16,222 nucleotides of DNA. It comes from Methanobrevibacter sp. (GTDB lineage Archaea; Methanobacteriota; Methanobacteria; Methanobacteriales; Methanobacteriaceae). How positions within the stretch are numbered: position 1 is the stretch's first letter; the number at the start of each line of letters is the position of its first letter. The DNA lies in NCBI GenBank assembly GCA_017652345.1, contig JAGCBE010000540.1, positions 1 through 16,222 of the forward strand. Reading direction: 5' to 3'. A program made the position numbers and the translations under genes. Shown piece after piece: positions 14,313 through 16,222 of the stretch. Under the pieces are notes generated by a model that did not search any database, was not told the DNA's origin, and worked only from the letters and a program-made list of their open reading frames with translations.

Positions 14313-14575
14313 AATCCATAATACCTATAAAATTTATAGCTTTTATCAGTTTTAAATACTTTGAACATCTGATTAAAATTTGTAAACCACTCTTCATATT
14401 TTTCTGGATCATTTAGATATTCATAATATTTATAACTGTTATGAATTAGTAAATCATCTGATATATAATAGTATTTTGAAAAGAAAAATTCATTGATTAG
14501 TTCTTCCAGTTCTATTATATTAGATGATACAGCTAATAATTCTAAATCCTTTCTTTTATATTTCTTTACTTCCAT
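14309..14575 (-). CDS. Unknown 88-aa Tyr/Phe-rich early protein
   Basis: Not recognised. Unusually aromatic: FFFSKYYYISDD, SYKYYEYLNDPEKYEEWF, KSYKFYRYYGL. Basic at the start (MEVKKYKRKDLELL) and acidic in the middle, with no membrane span. The ATG lies inside the end of the 52-aa ORF (10-base overlap), and only a weak ribosome site is seen, so it is probably translated by coupling. Its stop overlaps the next gene (ATGA). AT-rich codons alone raise Phe, Tyr, Asn and Lys content, but the clustering here is stronger than in neighbouring genes. Confidence 0.72.
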   Translation of the reverse strand: MEVKKYKRKDLELLAVSSNIIELEELINEFFFSKYYYISDDLLIHNSYKYYEYLNDPEKYEEWFTNFNQMFKVFKTDKSYKFYRYYGL

Positions 14576-14724
14576 AATTCATCACATACTTCTTCACTTT
14601 GACCTTTTGCAATACAATCACTTACAGCATTAGCTGATAACTTATAATTAAAATAAAAGTAACCAAATAATACTATAATTAGAAATACAACCTTCACCCA
14701 TGTCCTTAAATGTCTTTTTGTCAT
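14566..14724 (-). CDS. Small single-span membrane protein (52 aa), first early gene
   Basis: A 52-codon ORF: basic start (MTKRHLRTWVK), one membrane span (VVFLIIVLFGYFYF, ~12-25), then a polar tail with two cysteines (SDCIAKGQ, EEVCDEL). The positive N-terminus predicts N-in, C-out topology. The ribosome site GAAGGAG lies 7-8 bases before the ATG. It is the first gene of the leftward unit, about 40 bases downstream of the candidate promoter, so it would be among the earliest made. The two external cysteines could form a disulphide. Possible roles are host takeover, membrane attachment or exclusion; there is no recognised family. Confidence 0.65.
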   Translation of the reverse strand: MTKRHLRTWVKVVFLIIVLFGYFYFNYKLSANAVSDCIAKGQSEEVCDELWK

Positions 14725-14762
14725 TCTTGTTCACTCCTTCGTTTTACCCTTCTGACATTTTA

Positions 14763-14791
14763 AACTTATCATAGTCAAAATAATAAGTCAA
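14763..14791 (-). promoter_or_regulatory. Candidate leftward early promoter
   Basis: Leftward TTGACT (14791-14786), 17-bp spacer, then TAAGTT (14768-14763) preceded by TG at 14771-14770 (extended -10). The -10 itself is a poor match. Support comes from the shared block TATTGAC-N13-TATGATA, also found before the scaffold gene, and from position upstream of the first early gene with nothing else leftward-facing in the gap. Confidence 0.45.
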
Positions 14792-14795
14792 TACA

Positions 14796-14813
14796 TTTTT
14801 TAAAAAATTTTTT
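14796..14813. other. A/T-tract block, probable bent DNA between divergent promoters
   Basis: Runs T6-A6-T6 lie between the leftward promoter candidate and the rightward promoter at 14828. Such tracts bend DNA and can serve as UP elements. In phi29 a curved region between divergent promoters is bound by regulator p4; only the analogy in position is claimed here. Apart from this and the promoters, 14725-14860 holds no gene that I can see. Confidence 0.4.
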
Positions 14814-14827
14814 GTATTTATTAAAAT

Positions 14828-14857
14828 TTGACATTTTTGTGTAAATTGCTATATAAT
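14828..14857 (+). promoter_or_regulatory. Strong consensus promoter for the pRNA candidate
   Basis: TTGACA (14828-14833) and TATAAT (14852-14857), both perfect matches to the vegetative sigma-factor consensus, are separated by 18 bp. The AT-rich stretch just upstream may act as an UP element. Transcription should start near G14864. It is the best promoter in the window. Confidence 0.85.
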
Positions 14858-14863
14858 AATGTT

Positions 14864-15031
14864 GAACAGATATATGTAGATATTAATGTTTGAAATTATA
14901 ATGCATGTTTTCATGTTATCCCAGTGAAGAACTGTTTGAAACCATAATGTCCTGATAAGACCGTTATAAAAATGTTATTAATTTGCATGAAATGTTCACT
15001 CCTATTGGCATGTTTCGTACATGCCTTTTTT
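14864..15031 (+). ncRNA. Candidate packaging RNA (phi29-type pRNA)
   Basis: A short RNA between a consensus promoter and an intrinsic terminator, about 168 nt in all (phi29 pRNA transcript 174 nt). Hand folding gives a closing helix made of 14864-14868/14993-14997, 14874-14882/14979-14988 (one bulge), 14884-14891/14970-14977 and 14896-14903/14962-14969. A three-way junction follows. Helix C is 14905-14913/14937-14945 with one mismatch; hairpin E is CAGU/ACUG (14922-14925/14931-14934); hairpin D is GUC/GAC (14949-14951/14959-14961). The CE loop just before E has UUAUC (14916-14920) and the D loop has GAUAA (14954-14958), exact complements, as for the interlocking R and L loops of phi29. Three unpaired bases join C to D, as in phi29. 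It would form a ring on the portal and hold the ATPase encoded just downstream. No protein-coding frame explains it. Confidence 0.8.
15007..15031 (+). terminator. Intrinsic terminator ending the pRNA candidate
   Basis: GGCATGT (15007-15013) pairs with ACATGCC (15019-15025) across a 5-nt loop, followed by six T residues (15026-15031). It is a strong terminator between the folded RNA and the ATPase gene, so the RNA can be made in large amounts without ATPase mRNA; some readthrough is possible. Confidence 0.9.
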
Positions 15032-15032
15032 A

Positions 15033-15041
15033 TGTTATAAT
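15033..15041 (+). promoter_or_regulatory. Extended -10 promoter candidate for the ATPase gene
   Basis: TG-T-TATAAT (15033-15041), a perfect -10 with the extended TG, starts two bases after the terminator T-tract. The -35 region (15013-15018, TTTCGT) is poor. Transcription would start near 15048, just before the ribosome site AAGGA, giving a very short 5' leader. It would allow separate, lower ATPase expression. Confidence 0.5.
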
Positions 15042-15062
15042 AAACATGAAGGATGTGAACTT

Positions 15063-16100
15063 ATGCAAATAGATAAATCTATTTATATTAACTTTGATAA
15101 GGTGTTATCATATAATGCTTTTTTGACAATGTTAATATCAGATCGTGGTGTTGGTAAAACATACGGTGCAAAAAAATACTGTATTAATCATTATATAAAG
15201 AAACATAAAAAATTTGCGTGGATTAGACGTTATGGTACTGATTTAGGTGAAACCTTTGGCGATGCTAAAGAACCTAATAAATTTTTTAAAGATGTTTCTG
15301 TAGAATTTCCTAAATACGATTTTTCAACTGAAAACGATGAACGTGGCAAAATAAAATATTGTCTAATGAATGATCATATTATCGGTTATGGTATGAGCTT
15401 AAAATCTGCTGAATCACTTAAAGGTACACAATACAATGATGTTGATACTATTATATTAGATGAATTCTTAGTCGGTGATGGTGGATCACGTTATATTAAA
15501 GATGAACCGATGTATTTATTATCCATCATTGAATCAATTGCACGTTTAAGAAAAGTACGTGTTATTCTCTTAGGTAACTCAACATCAATTGTTAATCCTT
15601 ATTTTGATTTTTTCAATGTTCATTTACCTTATGATTCTGAATATCAACTTTTCAAGAATAACACTATTTTAGTAGCATACATTCAAAACTTAAAATATCG
15701 TGAAGTTAAAAAACAAACTGATTTTGGAAAACTAGTTGCAGGAACTAAATATGAAAATTATGCTATTAATTCACAGTTTATTAATGATACTAATACATTT
15801 ATTAAAAAGAAAACTAAAACAGCTAGATTATTTTGTAATATAATTTTAAATAATACTATATATGGAGTATGGATGGATCACTTGGACATGTATATTTCTA
15901 AAAAGTATAATCAGAACTATAATGTAACAATAACTTTTGATTATAAAAGTCATAATGAAAAAACATTACTTTTAAAATCAAAAAATGTATTTATGCAAAA
16001 TATTGTTAAACATTACCAGAATGCATCTTTATTTTTTGAAAACCAAAATATAAAACATGCTATACTTGATTTATTACGTAGAACCAACCGATTCCTATAA
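15063..16100 (+). CDS. DNA packaging ATPase (phi29 gp16-like)
   Basis: 345 aa (phi29 gp16 332). Walker A is SDRGVGKT at 26-33 and Walker B is TIILDEF with Asp133/Glu134; YGMSLKSAESLKGTQYNDVD (109-128) precedes Walker B as in gp16. It hydrolyses ATP to pump TP-DNA into the prohead, docked through pRNA on the connector. The frame stays open upstream to an ATG at 15021, but that lies inside the terminator stem. ATG 15063, with AAGGA 9 bases upstream, is the credible start. It is the only protein gene on this strand, apart from all other virion genes. Its last five codons (TNRFL) and stop lie inside the right ITR, so they are duplicated as noncoding sequence at the other end. Confidence 0.93.
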   Translation: MQIDKSIYINFDKVLSYNAFLTMLISDRGVGKTYGAKKYCINHYIKKHKKFAWIRRYGTDLGETFGDAKEPNKFFKDVSVEFPKYDFSTENDERGKIKYCLMNDHIIGYGMSLKSAESLKGTQYNDVDTIILDEFLVGDGGSRYIKDEPMYLLSIIESIARLRKVRVILLGNSTSIVNPYFDFFNVHLPYDSEYQLFKNNTILVAYIQNLKYREVKKQTDFGKLVAGTKYENYAINSQFINDTNTFIKKKTKTARLFCNIILNNTIYGVWMDHLDMYISKKYNQNYNVTITFDYKSHNEKTLLLKSKNVFMQNIVKHYQNASLFFENQNIKHAILDLLRRTNRFL

Positions 16101-16222
16101 CTGAACAATAAGAGAGTACAACAAACGTACTCTTTTGTTTTTGGTGCTTTTTAGACACGTAGGATGATGTTTTTATTGAGTTAGTATTCTTATAAGGTAA
16201 AGGTTTAATTGTTGCTAAATGG
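16082..16222. repeat. Right inverted terminal repeat (141 bp, perfect)
   Basis: Exact reverse complement of 1-141. It contains the last five codons and stop of the ATPase gene, the second copy of the intrinsic terminator, and a replication origin end (terminal GG at the 3' end). Terminal protein would be linked to the 5' end of the complementary strand here. Confidence 0.95.
16113..16147 (+). terminator. Intrinsic terminator in right ITR, ends the ATPase transcript
   Basis: Mirror copy of 76-110: stem AGAGTAC/GTACTCT (16113-16119 with 16127-16133), 7-nt loop, then TTTTGTTTTT. It starts 12 bases after the ATPase stop. Confidence 0.8.

Noticed and set aside
15021..15062. ATPase start at ATG 15021 (14 extra residues)
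   Set aside because: This ATG is inside the terminator stem and has no ribosome site; ATG 15063 has AAGGA at good spacing.
1..16222. tRNA genes, CRISPR arrays, insertion sequences, integrase or att sites
   Set aside because: No T-loop/acceptor pattern, spaced repeats, transposase or recombinase motifs were seen in any gap or frame; the genome looks strictly lytic.

Overview
This window looks like a complete linear genome of a small, strongly AT-rich, phi29-like podovirus that replicates by protein priming. Its two ends are a perfect 141-bp inverted terminal repeat (ITR). Between them lie a terminal-protein-primed family B DNA polymerase with a terminal-protein gene directly upstream, a gp16-type packaging ATPase, and a full set of phi29-type virion genes. 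Low GC, consensus sigma-A-like promoters, AAGGAG-type ribosome binding sites and an SH3b-containing M23 endolysin point to a low-GC Gram-positive (Firmicutes-type) host. The species cannot be named from the sequence. UGA is used as a stop, so the code is standard.

Layout. The map has two divergent units separated at about 14.73-15.06 kb. The long leftward unit carries almost everything. First come small early genes (14724 down to 13015), including three ORFs of 32-52 codons and a lipoprotein. Next is a structured leader with a 10-codon micro-ORF (about 13022-12781), followed by the replication block: two small proteins, a probable SSB, an unknown 96-aa protein, the terminal protein and the polymerase (12780-9038). 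A lysis block follows (holin, M23-SH3b endolysin, a 38-aa basic ORF, a second M23 peptidase). Last is the morphogenesis block: scaffold, major capsid with an Ig-like domain, tail knob, connector, lower collar and appendage. The short rightward unit holds a perfect-consensus promoter, a folded RNA of about 168 nt ending in an intrinsic terminator, an extended -10 promoter, and the packaging ATPase.

The highlight is the folded RNA at 14864-15031. By hand it folds into the phi29 packaging RNA (pRNA) plan: a long closing helix, a three-way junction, an E hairpin preceded by a loop, and a D hairpin whose loop is complementary to the CE loop (UUAUC/GAUAA). This is the complementarity through which phi29 pRNAs form a ring. 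The RNA sits directly upstream of the ATPase it would serve, whereas in phi29 the pRNA and ATPase loci are at opposite ends.

How it works together. Terminal protein and polymerase start replication at the ITR ends, and the SSB candidate would coat displaced strands. Scaffold, capsid and connector build the prohead, and the pRNA and ATPase package the TP-DNA. Knob, collar and appendage finish the particle, and holin plus M23 enzymes release it. Both outward transcripts run into the same intrinsic terminator, which is present once in each ITR. Many genes are joined by ATGA or TAATG overlaps.
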